From positions 1-25,991 of the forward strand of contig DASVWG010000530.1 in the NCBI GenBank assembly GCA_036389695.1: 25,991 nucleotides of DNA, written 5' to 3'. The first letter of the stretch is position 1. Every line of letters starts with the position of its first letter. Made by a program: the position numbers and the translations under genes. The notes under the pieces were generated by a model. That model was given only the letters and a program-made list of their open reading frames with translations, was not told the origin of the DNA and did not search any database. Below, piece by piece: positions 6,135 through 14,545 of the stretch. The stretch comes from JALZHR01 sp036389695. Lineage in GTDB: Bacteria; Acidobacteriota; Blastocatellia; Pyrinomonadales; Pyrinomonadaceae.

Positions 6135-7106
6135 ATGAAACACGTCTCCATTCTCGTTCCGGAATCGGCGGTGCTGGCGGCAATCGACGACCCGCGCCAC
6201 GTTTTTTCGATGGTCAACAGTTTTTACGAACAGGCTGGAAAACCGGCGATTTTCGATATAAAACTGGTCGGATTAAAGAAGGAAATCAAATTGCACAACA
6301 GCTCATTTTCCGTTCACACGGACGCGCTTCTGGAGGATGTCGGCAAGACCGATTTGATTTTCATTCCCGCCTTTGACGGCGAAACGCAGGAGGTTTTAGA
6401 AAAAAATAAAAAATTTATTCCGTGGATTGTCGAGCAGTACGCGAAAGGCGCGGAAGTCGTCAGCCTGTGCGTCGGCGCGTTTTTGCTGGCGAAAACCGGA
6501 CTTTTAGACGGCAGAAAATGCTCGACCCACTGGCGCGCGGCGGACGAATTCAGAAAAATGTTTCCCGCCGTCGAGCTTGTGACCGACAAAATCATCACCG
6601 AAGAACAGGGAATTTACACGAGCGGCGGCGCGACTTCTTACTGGAATCTGCTTTTATATCTGGTCGAAAAATATACGAATCGGGAAACGGCGATTCTCAC
6701 TTCGAAAGTCTTCGCCATCGACATCAAGCGCGACAGCCAGTCGCCGTTTATAATCTTCAAAGGACAAAGCGAGCACGCCGACGAAGACGTCAAAAAAGCG
6801 CAGAAATTTATCGAGAATAATTTTCAGCAGCGCATCACGATAGACGCGCTTTCAACCAGATTCGCGCTCAGCCGCCGCAGCCTGGAGCGCCGCTTCAAAA
6901 AAGCCACCAACAACACCGTCAGCGAATACATCCAGCGCGTCAAAATCGAAGCCGCCAAAAAAAGCTTCGAAACCAGCCGCAAAAACATCACCGAAGTAAT
7001 GTTTGACGTCGGCTATTCGGACACCAAGGCTTTTCGCGGGATTTTTAAGAAAATAACGGGAATGACGCCGTTTGATTATCGGAATAAATACAATAAAGAA
7101 GCGTAA
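6135..7106 (+). CDS. GlxA family transcriptional regulator (DJ-1/PfpI domain plus AraC helix-turn-helix)
   Basis: The 323-residue protein has an N-terminal DJ-1/PfpI-like domain (about 3-190). It includes the nucleophile-elbow-like VSLCVGAFLLAKTGLLDG with Cys112 and then STHWRAADEF, as in GlxA-type regulators. A double helix-turn-helix AraC domain follows (about 217-318), with LSRRSLERRFKKAT and the conserved VMFDVGYSDTKAFRGIFKK followed by TPFDYR. In this family the first domain is thought to sense a ligand and the second binds DNA. The start ATG gives the family N-terminus MKHVSILVPES; the upstream Shine-Dalgarno is poor. Divergent orientation to the VOC-DUF1428-DoxX operon suggests it controls that operon. 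Confidence 0.92.
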   Translation: MKHVSILVPESAVLAAIDDPRHVFSMVNSFYEQAGKPAIFDIKLVGLKKEIKLHNSSFSVHTDALLEDVGKTDLIFIPAFDGETQEVLEKNKKFIPWIVEQYAKGAEVVSLCVGAFLLAKTGLLDGRKCSTHWRAADEFRKMFPAVELVTDKIITEEQGIYTSGGATSYWNLLLYLVEKYTNRETAILTSKVFAIDIKRDSQSPFIIFKGQSEHADEDVKKAQKFIENNFQQRITIDALSTRFALSRRSLERRFKKATNNTVSEYIQRVKIEAAKKSFETSRKNITEVMFDVGYSDTKAFRGIFKKITGMTPFDYRNKYNKEA

Positions 7107-7133
7107 ATTAATCTGAATTTATTTGACTTGATT

Positions 7134-7466
7134 TCAGAAAAGAGTAAGCAAACCGATTTGTTCGTTGCTTTCCAATTGCTCAATCGCTTCAAAATTATCT
7201 CTCAGAATCTTTTCAATATCAGGGGTTTTACAATTGCCGCGACGAATCCAGATTACTTTTGGCGGGAAACCGCGCAAAATACTTAAATCGCCGAAATCGG
7301 CATCTTTGGTCACAAGCGTAAAATTATTTCGTCTGGCATATTCCCAAACTGCCGTGTCATCGGATTTGTCCAGACCGAGCGGGAATACGTGATTTGAATT
7401 CGGTTAAATGTCGTCTCAAACTTTGAGAAGACGCGGCGAGAGGTTTTGGTCTAATAAAAGCTTCAT
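7134..7466 (-). pseudogene. DUF5615-type PIN-like toxin gene interrupted by two stops
   Basis: Reading on the - strand from the ATG at 7466, which abuts the stop of the DUF433 gene, gives MKLLLDQNLSPRLLKV, then TGA (7418-7416), three codons, TAA (7406-7404), and then an uninterrupted PNSNHVFPLGLDKSDD... to the stop at 7136-7134. The total is 111 codons in one frame. The N-terminus with D6, the segment LVTKDADFGDLS and the ending PPKVIWIRRGNC are the family pattern of DUF5615 (PIN-like, putative RNase toxin). The stops fall in the loop before PNSNHV. Two nonsense changes, or a pair of compensating small indels (the next frame reads KFETTF there), would explain it. The toxin should be inactive. 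Confidence 0.85.
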
Positions 7467-7688
7467 TTAGTTTACAATCAGCAAACTTTTCTCGCGGTCA
7501 GCCGCAAATGCCAGACAGGCGGCAATATCTTCGTGCGTCAGGTACGGAAAATCTTCGAGAATTTCCGCTTCGGTCATTCCGGACGCGAGATATTCCAGAA
7601 CATCGTAAACCGTCATTCGCATTCCGCGAATACAAGGCTTTCCGCCTCGTTTATTCGGTTCAATCGTGATTACGTCTTTGTAATTCAT
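7467..7688 (-). CDS. DUF433 family antitoxin
   Basis: The 73-residue protein has the complete DUF433 pattern: the opening VITIEPNKRGGKPCIRG, then RMTVYDVLEYLASGMT, and the helix-turn-helix-like EAEILEDFPYLTHEDIAACL. DUF433 proteins usually pair with DUF5615 as toxin-antitoxin modules, the antitoxin gene first and the toxin next, overlapping or abutting. Here the TAA of this gene is immediately followed by the toxin ATG, which is the expected coupling. The antitoxin frame is intact although the toxin is broken. The Shine-Dalgarno is weak. A TAAAAT word at about 12 bases before the ATG could be a -10 box giving a very short leader. Confidence 0.9.
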   Translation of the reverse strand: MNYKDVITIEPNKRGGKPCIRGMRMTVYDVLEYLASGMTEAEILEDFPYLTHEDIAACLAFAADREKSLLIVN

Positions 7689-7761
7689 AAAGGCATTTTA
7701 GCACGGAAATTCATACGGTATAGCGGAGTGTGAGATAACTCCGCTGATTTTATTGCCTGTT

Positions 7762-8487
7762 TTACGGCGCAAGAGATGCGACAAACTGGTGCCAGATTGA
7801 TGTTTGAGCAAAAATCATTCTGAACGGCAGCGGCAGCGCGATGAGATAAAGCAGTATTGCAGCGACGAAAACGCGGTTGAATTTGCCGTGTTTCAACCTT
7901 AGCCAAACCAAACAGGAAATCGCCAACAGCGCGGGAATTCCGAAGGCAAAAAGCAGCGTGAATTCCGGCGGCACAATCGAAATTCTGAATAATGCGGCGG
8001 GCGTAAAATTTATCGCCGTCATCAGCATCAGCGTTTTATGTTCGAGCGGACGTTTGCGGTAATAAATCGCGGCGGCAAAGTATATGACGAACAAAAGCAT
8101 ATCGCCCGCGGGCAGAATAAAAAACTCGTGCGGGTCGGCTCCCGGCGGCGCCGATTGTCTGACGAGCTGCGCGTCATACGCCGTCGCCATTCCGACAATG
8201 ACAACGAGCGCGGCGAGCGCGATGCCCGCCATGCCCATCGACATATGCAGCTTGATATTTTTTGAACGAATCAAAGCGACCTGCGCGACGAAATAAACGA
8301 CCCACACCGACATCACAATGCCGTGCGCGTGAACCAGCGCGTTGGCGATTGGTCTGGCGTCAAAAAACGCGCTGAAATAATAAGATTTGAAATATCCGGC
8401 TAAAACCACCAGCGGAAATCCGATTGCCGCGATTAGAAACAAACGGCGGTCTGCCTGGCGCGGTAATAAGCTTGCATTGATTGCCAT
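7762..8487 (-). CDS. Uncharacterised multi-pass membrane protein with conserved-looking histidines
   Basis: The 241-residue protein has about seven hydrophobic helices: near 17-34, 50-73, 82-103, 125-143, 155-173, 176-193 and 203-222. Histidines cluster at helix ends (HAHGIVMSVW and LHMSMGMAG), an arrangement that could bind haem or metal, as in some DUF2306- and DUF420-like membrane proteins. I do not assign a family. The start at 8487 is chosen because GGAGG stands eight bases before this ATG; a TTG reading five codons longer would overlap that site. Its neighbours are the WD40 protein upstream (85-base gap) and the DUF433 pair downstream. Confidence 0.75.
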   Translation of the reverse strand: MAINASLLPRQADRRLFLIAAIGFPLVVLAGYFKSYYFSAFFDARPIANALVHAHGIVMSVWVVYFVAQVALIRSKNIKLHMSMGMAGIALAALVVIVGMATAYDAQLVRQSAPPGADPHEFFILPAGDMLLFVIYFAAAIYYRKRPLEHKTLMLMTAINFTPAALFRISIVPPEFTLLFAFGIPALLAISCLVWLRLKHGKFNRVFVAAILLYLIALPLPFRMIFAQTSIWHQFVASLAP

Positions 8488-8572
8488 AAAATCAACCTCC
8501 AACTTATTACGCGAGAAATCGAGCCGAAAAGTATCAAAATTTTTTCTATTCTGAATAATTATTATTACGATT

Positions 8573-10264
8573 TCATTTGAAGCCTGCTTTTAAAAGTGAT
8601 TTTAAGAATAATTCTTCCTGCCTGTAAATTTTCGAAAAGGCTTCTCTTTTTTTCGACTGCCCGTTTATCAAAATTTCAAATGAATCCGCATCGCTGCGTA
8701 TCTCTGAGATGCCTTCAGTTGAAAGCTCAATAAACTGAGTTCGGTAATGGTCAGCCCCAATCGTCAAAGGCGCTTTTGGAATTAAAAGTAAATCCCGGTC
8801 AAGTAATCTTTTTCTGACGGCTTGATAATCTGTTTTTAATTCGGACAAATTTCCATAGCTTAAACATTTGCCTGAATTATTTGACGCGGCGAAGCTGCCG
8901 TCGCCAAAAATTTTTGCAACATAGCCTTCATTCCAACCCGGATTTTGAACAGTTCCGAAGACGATATAATCTGACTTCGGTTGACCTTTCGGCAATAAAA
9001 GCTTGAATTTATCAACCCTGGCGCGGTCATCAGCGGCAGAGCTTTCAAGCGCCCAATTTTGCAAAGCAACCGGCGAGCCGACTGCGTCCCGCACGAAATC
9101 TGCGTTCGCGATTTCCAATCTCCAGGGGTAAACAAAATCAACGCTCATGATGCCCGGAACTTTCGATAAAGGAAAAATATAGGTTTTGTCGTCTTTAATC
9201 TGAATCTCGCCGCACAGCGCTTCGTCCTGTTTTTTTATTTGCCGACCGCGAAAACGACTTACGTCGTAGAGAAGCACAACGCCGTCGTAGCTTCCGACCG
9301 CCAGAATACTGTCGTCGGGATTAAAGGCAAGTCCCTGAATCGGAGTTTCGCCAAACATGGCAAAGCCGAGCTCTTTTCCATCGCGACTCCAAAGACTGAC
9401 GGAACCGCTGTCGTCGCCGCCGTATGTTCCGCCTGCCAGAGCAAAAAATTTTCCTGAGTTGGAAATTGATAAAGCGAAAACTCCGTTTCTGAACTCGGTA
9501 AGTTCTTTAATTTTTCGTCCTTCGGGAAAATCGCGAATCTCAACCAATTTACCGGCGAAAATGCCCCCGCCGCCGGAAATGAAATAACTGCCTTCGGGAG
9601 ATAAGCGCCCGAAGAAATTGAAAGACGGATTGTTCCAGTTTTTTAATATCTTTTTATTCCCGACATCCCAAATCTGCGTTCCGTTAGTTCCGCTGATAAC
9701 AACAGATTTTCCGTCGGGCGTAAACGAAATTCCGTCAAACTTTATTCCATTATTTGCTGTTCCGACGTCGATGACATCTTCCTTCCTGGAATAAATATCA
9801 TAAATCAACGCCGTTTCTTCGGACGAAAAAGCCAGCTTTGAGCTGTCCGGAGAGAATGTTAAATCGGTAGTTTCGCCGCGTTTAACGAGTATTTTATTAA
9901 AAATCCGCCAATTGCCGACTTTCCAAAGTCTGACGTCGCCTTTGTCGTCGCCGGCGGCAAACAGCTTTCCGTCACCGGAAAAAGCAATGCGCTTGATTCC
10001 GCCTTTTTTTGTTTCTTTTTCAAGCAGCGTGGCGACAACTTTACGACTGGCGATGTCCCAGATAGTTATTCCGCCGTCGTCATAAAAACCATATCCTGCC
10101 GCAAGTAATTTGCCGTCCGGTGAAAAAGCAACGTCCTGGATACGGTGGTCAGGCGTTTCAAATTTGGCAAGCAGAGCGTTTTCTGCGACTTTATTTGTTT
10201 GAGCTTTCGTAATTGTGACTGACCAGAAAAGTGTTAAAAATACGATATAAAATAAAGAACGCAT
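8573..10264 (-). CDS. Secreted WD40-repeat protein
   Basis: The 563-residue protein starts with a Sec signal peptide (MRSLFYIVFLTLFW, cleavage likely after TKAQ near residue 21). Seven WD40-type repeats follow, at about 40-335, recognised by repeated FSPDGKLLAAG-like and ITIWD, VRLWK or LLYDV endings. They should form a single closed seven-bladed beta-propeller outside the cytoplasm, used for protein binding. The last 230 residues show no repeat and no motif I recognise. GGAGG precedes the ATG at 10264, which fixes the start; a TTG upstream would include the Shine-Dalgarno. It lies 51 bases after metH on the same strand and may be co-transcribed, but nothing links its function to methionine. 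Confidence 0.85.
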   Translation of the reverse strand: MRSLFYIVFLTLFWSVTITKAQTNKVAENALLAKFETPDHRIQDVAFSPDGKLLAAGYGFYDDGGITIWDIASRKVVATLLEKETKKGGIKRIAFSGDGKLFAAGDDKGDVRLWKVGNWRIFNKILVKRGETTDLTFSPDSSKLAFSSEETALIYDIYSRKEDVIDVGTANNGIKFDGISFTPDGKSVVISGTNGTQIWDVGNKKILKNWNNPSFNFFGRLSPEGSYFISGGGGIFAGKLVEIRDFPEGRKIKELTEFRNGVFALSISNSGKFFALAGGTYGGDDSGSVSLWSRDGKELGFAMFGETPIQGLAFNPDDSILAVGSYDGVVLLYDVSRFRGRQIKKQDEALCGEIQIKDDKTYIFPLSKVPGIMSVDFVYPWRLEIANADFVRDAVGSPVALQNWALESSAADDRARVDKFKLLLPKGQPKSDYIVFGTVQNPGWNEGYVAKIFGDGSFAASNNSGKCLSYGNLSELKTDYQAVRKRLLDRDLLLIPKAPLTIGADHYRTQFIELSTEGISEIRSDADSFEILINGQSKKREAFSKIYRQEELFLKSLLKAGFK

Positions 10265-10315
10265 TTGTCTTACCTCCGAAAGCATTTTCAAAAAAACTGT
10301 TTTCTCAGTCGAATT

Positions 10316-13300
10316 CTATTCCACATTGAAATACTTCGCTTCCGGATGATGAACGATTATCGCCGAAGTCGATTGTTCGGGATGAAGCTGAAATTCTTCC
10401 GAAAGCTCGACGTCGATGCGTTCGGGGTGAAGCAGCTCGAAAATTTTCGTCTGGTCTTCGAGATTCGGGCACGCCGGATAGCCGAAGCTGTAGCGCGAGC
10501 CTTGATAGCCTTGATGAAAAAGCTTGACGAGCTCGGGCGCGTCTTTTCCGGCGATTCCCAATTCCTGACGAATCCGTTTGTGCCACATTTCCGCCAGAGC
10601 TTCCGCCGCTTCGACCGAAAGCCCGTGAAACAGGAGATAATCGGTGTAATTATCGGATTTGAAAAGCTCGTTGGCGTATTCGCTGGCGCGTCTGCCCATT
10701 GTGACCAAATCGAAGGCGACGACGTCCGTTTTGCCCGAATCTTTCGGCGCGAAATAATCAGCCAGCGAGAGATTTCGCCCGCCGCGCTGGTTTTCGGGCT
10801 GGCGCGGGAAGGTAAAGCGCAGGCGCTCGGTTTTTTCGTCCGTCTCGTAGATGATTAAATCGTTGCCTTCGGACTGGCACGGAAAATAGCCGTAGACGAC
10901 TTTCGGCGTGAGCAGATTTTCGCGTTTCGCTTTTTCCTTGACGGCGGCGAATTTCGGATAAACCGTCTCGTGCAGAATTTTTTCGTATTCTTCCTTTGTC
11001 TTGCGCCCTTGCTTGTATTGCCATTGACCTTTGAAAAGCGCGGTTTCATTGACGAAAGCGAAAACTTCGTCCAAATCAATGTCTTCGACGACTTTTGAGC
11101 CGTAAAACGGCGCGCGCGGAATTTCGACGTCGGTTGAAACGTCGGATTTTTTCGTGTGCGTCGTGTCGCCGGAAATTCTCGACCTGACGCGCGCGGCGAC
11201 TTTGCCGAGCTTTGCGTCTTCGCCGACCAAATCTTCCGCATCTTCGACGGTTTGAATAGATTCGGTTAAACCGCCCGCTACTGCAGGCGGTTCTGACCCG
11301 TTTCCAGCCGCCGCGCCTTTGGCTTTCGACTCTTCACTCTCGACTTGCGACTCCCGACTCGTTAAAGCGTCCATCGCGTGCAAGCCGTCGAAAGCGTCGC
11401 GCGCGTAGAATAATTTGCCGTTGTAGAGCGGAACCAAATCCTGGTCGACGTAGCGGCGATTTAAAGCCGCGCCGCCCAAAACGACCGGAATTTTAATTCC
11501 GCGCTCGTTCATAATTTCCAGATTGTCGCGCATAATCAAAGTCGATTTCACTAAAAGTCCGCTCATTCCGATGGCGTCGCATTTTGTTTCCTCGTAGGCT
11601 TTTAATATGTCTTCAATCGGCTGTTTAATGCCGAGATTGACGACCTTGTAGCCGTTGTTGGTCAGGATTATATCGACCAGATTTTTGCCGATGTCGTGGA
11701 CGTCGCCTTTGACGGTCGCCAGAACCATCACGCCTTTGTTCGTTTCGCCCTCGACTTTGTCCATAAACGGCTCGAGAAATCTGACCGCCGCTTTCATCAC
11801 TTCCGCCGACTGCAAAACGAAGGGCAGCTGCATCTGCCCCGAGCCGAACAAATCGCCGACCGTCTTCATTCCGTCGAGCAGAATATTATTGACGATATCG
11901 AGCGCCGGATATTTTTCGAGCGCGATTTTCAGATTGTCTTCCAAGCCGATTTTTTCGCCGTCGATGATATGATGTTTCAATTTTTCTTCGGTCGATAAAT
12001 TGGAAACGTCGACTTTCATCGACTTCGCCGTTTTGCCCTGAAACATCGTCGTAAATTCGCCGAGCGGGTCGTATGTGCAGATGTCGCCGTCAAATTTTCG
12101 CTTGTCGTAAATGAGTTCGAGCGCCACTTCGACTTCGTGTTCGTTGAAGCGATTTAAGGGCAGAATTTTCGAGGCGTTGACGATTGCCGCGTTCATTCCG
12201 GCTTCGACGCATTCGTGCAGAAAGATTGAATTTAAAACGACGCGCGCCGCCGGATTCAAGCCGAATGAAACGTTGGAAACGCCCAGCAGAATATTCGCTT
12301 CGGGCATCTCGGCGTGCATTTGGCGAATAGCTTCGATGGTTTCGGCGGCGTTTCTTCTATCTTCTTCGATACCGGTCGAAATCGGCAGCGCGAGCGGGTC
12401 AAAGAAAATATCGTGCGCTTCGATGCCGAATTCGACGGCTTGCCGGTAAGCGCGGCGCGCAATTCTTAACTTATCTTTCGCCGTGCGCGCCATTCCTTCC
12501 TCGTCAATCGTGCCTACGACGACGCCCGCGCCATATTCCTTCGCCAGCTCGAAAACTTTCAGAAAGCGTTCTTCGCCGTCTTCGTAATTCGTTGAGTTCA
12601 AAAGACATTTTCCGCCCGCGTGCTGAAGTCCGGCTTCCATCTTCTGCCATTCCGTCGAATCGAGCATCAAAGGAATTTTGACGTTTGTCACGAGCCGCGA
12701 AACCAGTTCGTGCATATCGGCGACGCCGTCGCGCCCGACGAAATCGACGTTGACGTCCAGAATGTGCGCGCCTTCGCGTTCCTGTTCTTTGGCTAAAGAA
12801 ACCAGCCCGTCCCAATCTTCGGCGTTCAAAAGGTCGCGCATTTTTTTCGAGCCGGAAGCGTTGACGCGCTCGCCGATAATCAGGAAGGAGTTGTCCTGCG
12901 TGTAAGGCTGTTGAAAGAAAATCGACGAAGCCGACGGAATCAGGCTCGCGTTTCTGATTTTGGGCGAAAGTCTTTCGACCTGTTCGACGACCAGTTTTAA
13001 ATGCTTCGGCGTCGTTCCGCAGCAGCCGCCGACGATGTTCGCGCCGAAATCTTTGGCGAAATGCAGCACCTGCGCGGTAAAGCTTTCCGGTGTTTCGTCA
13101 TAGTGCATCGCGCCGTCTTTCACTTCGGGAAGCCCGGCGTTCGGCAAAACGGAAACGGGAAACGGCGCGTTTTCGCACAGGTATTTGATGCTTTCGGTCA
13201 TATGGCGCGGACCGGTGCCGCAGTTCATTCCGACGACGTCAATCGGGAAAGGCTCCAGCGCCGTCAGCGCGGCGGAGATTTCCGTTCCGTTCAGCATCGT

Positions 13301-13891
13301 GCCGAAAGTTTCGATAGTGACCTGCGCGATGACCGGAATTTTGACTTTTCGCTGCGCGAAAAATTCAAAGATGGCGGCGAGCGCGGCTTTCGTCTGCAAA
13401 ATGTCCTGACACGTTTCGACGACGAACAAATCGACGCCGCCGTCATACAAGCCGTTGACCTGCACCGAATAAGCGTGTTTCAAATCGAGAAAGCCGACGT
13501 GTCCGAGCGTCGGCAATTTTCGTCCGGGTCCCATCGAACCGGCGACGAAACGCGGCTTTTCATTGGTCGAAAAATCGTCGGCGATGCGCCTCGCCAAGCG
13601 CGCGGCTTTGGCGTTCATTTCATAAGTTTGGTCTGCCATGCCGTATTCTTCAAAGTCGAACGTCGTGCCGTTAAAAGAATTCGTTTCAATCACGTCGCAG
13701 CCGACTTCGAGAAAACCGACGTGCACGTTTTCGACCGCGTCCGGTCTGGTGTTCAGCAGATTTTCGTTGCAGCCCTCAAAGCGCAGCCCGCCGAAATCCT
13801 CGAGCGTCAGATTCTGCGTTTGCAGATTCGTGCCCATCGCGCCGTCGAAAACGACGATTTTTTCTTTTAATAATTCGAGAAAATTTTTCAT
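10316..13891 (-). CDS. metH: Cobalamin-dependent methionine synthase
   Basis: Transfers methyl from 5-methyltetrahydrofolate to homocysteine through cob(I)alamin. The 1191 residues contain all four modules. The homocysteine domain is about 1-320, with zinc ligands C224, C290 and C291 in GMNCGTGP and GGCCGTTP. The pterin domain is about 335-620, with ERVNASGSKK. The cap and B12 domain is about 640-840, with the DxHxxG motif GDVHDIGKN (H732). The AdoMet reactivation domain is about 930-1191, with R1133 and GYPACP. Length is close to E. coli MetH. The linker between the B12 and reactivation domains (about 842-928) is unusual because it encodes an intergenic-type palindromic repeat and five DNA heptamers in frame. 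No Shine-Dalgarno is evident; the lipoprotein stop lies five bases upstream, so coupling is likely. Confidence 0.97.
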   Translation of the reverse strand: MKNFLELLKEKIVVFDGAMGTNLQTQNLTLEDFGGLRFEGCNENLLNTRPDAVENVHVGFLEVGCDVIETNSFNGTTFDFEEYGMADQTYEMNAKAARLARRIADDFSTNEKPRFVAGSMGPGRKLPTLGHVGFLDLKHAYSVQVNGLYDGGVDLFVVETCQDILQTKAALAAIFEFFAQRKVKIPVIAQVTIETFGTMLNGTEISAALTALEPFPIDVVGMNCGTGPRHMTESIKYLCENAPFPVSVLPNAGLPEVKDGAMHYDETPESFTAQVLHFAKDFGANIVGGCCGTTPKHLKLVVEQVERLSPKIRNASLIPSASSIFFQQPYTQDNSFLIIGERVNASGSKKMRDLLNAEDWDGLVSLAKEQEREGAHILDVNVDFVGRDGVADMHELVSRLVTNVKIPLMLDSTEWQKMEAGLQHAGGKCLLNSTNYEDGEERFLKVFELAKEYGAGVVVGTIDEEGMARTAKDKLRIARRAYRQAVEFGIEAHDIFFDPLALPISTGIEEDRRNAAETIEAIRQMHAEMPEANILLGVSNVSFGLNPAARVVLNSIFLHECVEAGMNAAIVNASKILPLNRFNEHEVEVALELIYDKRKFDGDICTYDPLGEFTTMFQGKTAKSMKVDVSNLSTEEKLKHHIIDGEKIGLEDNLKIALEKYPALDIVNNILLDGMKTVGDLFGSGQMQLPFVLQSAEVMKAAVRFLEPFMDKVEGETNKGVMVLATVKGDVHDIGKNLVDIILTNNGYKVVNLGIKQPIEDILKAYEETKCDAIGMSGLLVKSTLIMRDNLEIMNERGIKIPVVLGGAALNRRYVDQDLVPLYNGKLFYARDAFDGLHAMDALTSRESQVESEESKAKGAAAGNGSEPPAVAGGLTESIQTVEDAEDLVGEDAKLGKVAARVRSRISGDTTHTKKSDVSTDVEIPRAPFYGSKVVEDIDLDEVFAFVNETALFKGQWQYKQGRKTKEEYEKILHETVYPKFAAVKEKAKRENLLTPKVVYGYFPCQSEGNDLIIYETDEKTERLRFTFPRQPENQRGGRNLSLADYFAPKDSGKTDVVAFDLVTMGRRASEYANELFKSDNYTDYLLFHGLSVEAAEALAEMWHKRIRQELGIAGKDAPELVKLFHQGYQGSRYSFGYPACPNLEDQTKIFELLHPERIDVELSEEFQLHPEQSTSAIIVHHPEAKYFNVE
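11269..11297 (-). repeat. 29-bp palindromic repeat copy inside metH
   Basis: This 29-base stretch is identical at 28 positions to the arms of the inverted repeat at 19762-19790 and 19884-19912. It reads in frame on the coding strand as SEPPAVAGG (residues 866-874 of MetH). As RNA the core can fold into a stem of about ten pairs (AACCGCC with GGCGGUU plus inner pairs) with a four-base loop, like a REP element. It lies in the flexible linker before the reactivation domain. Confidence 0.9.
11326..11360. repeat. Five phased heptamers inside the metH linker
   Basis: On the + strand the bases read tcgactc, ttcactc, tcgactt, gcgactc, ccgactc: five consecutive 7-base units without gaps. They are translated as part of the Ser/Glu-rich MetH linker (around residues 844-855). 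Similar gactt and gactc heptamers occur in the intergenic repeat at 19801-19877. Confidence 0.8.
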
Positions 13892-13896
13892 AAAAA

Positions 13897-14397
13897 CTAA
13901 TATTTCGGCTCGTTGTCGATGCCGTTCATATATTCCAAAAGCTTTACGTCGCCGCCCGGATAAATCTCCCAGAAAAATAATTCGTAGCGCGGCGGGCGGT
14001 TGTTTTCCTTTTCAAACTTTGAGATAAATTCGATTCTCACCTCATAAGTGGATTTTTTCTGAAAAACATTGGCTCTCGTAAAAGTCGCGCTCTGAAATTT
14101 TCCGAGGTCGGACATTATTCTGTCCATCCGCATCAGGAAAAAAGTTTCATCCTGTTTCAGTTGAGATTTATCGTCAATTAATTGAAAGAGCTCTTTCGTT
14201 TTTCCCGCGTTAAATAAATTGTGAAAGTTTTCGACCGCTTTTTTGGCTTTTTCAATATCTTCGTCTCTATTTTCAACTTTAACTTTTTCCTCGCTGCTCT
14301 GATAAACGGGCGGGCTTTTCGTTTCGATGAAACAAGCTGCCGTCAGCAATATGAAAAAACACAGAGCAGAACTTAAAATTTTATTATTTTTCGGCAT
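13897..14397 (-). CDS. Small putative lipoprotein upstream of metH
   Basis: The 166-residue protein has a short N-terminal hydrophobic segment (about 8-21) ending in LLTAAC, which reads as an acceptable, not perfect, lipobox with Cys22. A Lys/Glu-rich linker follows, then a soluble domain of about 115 residues: AVENFHNLFNAGKTKELFQL, then an alternating strand pattern to the end. The layout resembles the DUF4019/DUF3887-type (NTF2-like) domains of secreted proteins, but I do not assign it firmly. GGAG lies about seven bases before the ATG. The stop is five bases before metH, so the two form one transcription unit. There is no evident functional link to methionine synthesis. Confidence 0.75.
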   Translation of the reverse strand: MPKNNKILSSALCFFILLTAACFIETKSPPVYQSSEEKVKVENRDEDIEKAKKAVENFHNLFNAGKTKELFQLIDDKSQLKQDETFFLMRMDRIMSDLGKFQSATFTRANVFQKKSTYEVRIEFISKFEKENNRPPRYELFFWEIYPGGDVKLLEYMNGIDNEPKY

Positions 14398-14421
14398 ACC
14401 GTCTCCAGCATTTAATAAAAC

Positions 14422-14455
14422 AAAAACTCCGCGCCGCCAGCAGCACAGAGTTTTT
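14422..14455 (-). terminator. Terminator-like hairpin just ahead of the lipoprotein-metH unit
   Basis: AAAAACTC (14422-14429) pairs with GAGTTTTT (14448-14455) around a G/C-rich 18-base loop. A T-run follows on both strands, so it can work in either direction. On the - strand it ends only 24 bases before the ATG of the lipoprotein. It could terminate the peptidase transcript from 14595. Because no promoter fits between it and the ATG, it could equally be a regulated attenuator of the downstream pair. Confidence 0.65.
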
Positions 14456-14461
14456 TTTCAG

Positions 14462-14532
14462 AAACAGGTTTTGAAACTCATTAGCTGTTTAGCGATTTTT
14501 TTACGTGGTCGCAAGTCGCTGTAACTCACCAC
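14462..14532 (-). promoter_or_regulatory. Structured leader: possible pseudoknot plus hairpin
   Basis: On the - strand GTGGT (14532-14528) can pair with ACCAC (14509-14505). Within its loop AGCGA (14520-14516) can pair with TCGCT (14495-14491) beyond an A-rich joint, giving an H-type pseudoknot. Directly after it AAACAG (14490-14485) and CTGTTT (14467-14462) form a hairpin, followed by the terminator-like hairpin. The helices are only five or six pairs, so chance is possible. It matches no SAM, SAH or cobalamin riboswitch consensus I know. Confidence 0.35.
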
Positions 14533-14545
14533 TTTTGTAAATTAA

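Noticed and set aside
7165..7392. 75-codon + frame after the regulator gene
   Set aside because: It is the reverse complement of the clearly recognisable DUF5615 remnant on the - strand.
13001..13870. 289-codon + frame opposite the start of metH
   Set aside because: Shadow frame; low-complexity, no start signal, and metH is unambiguous.
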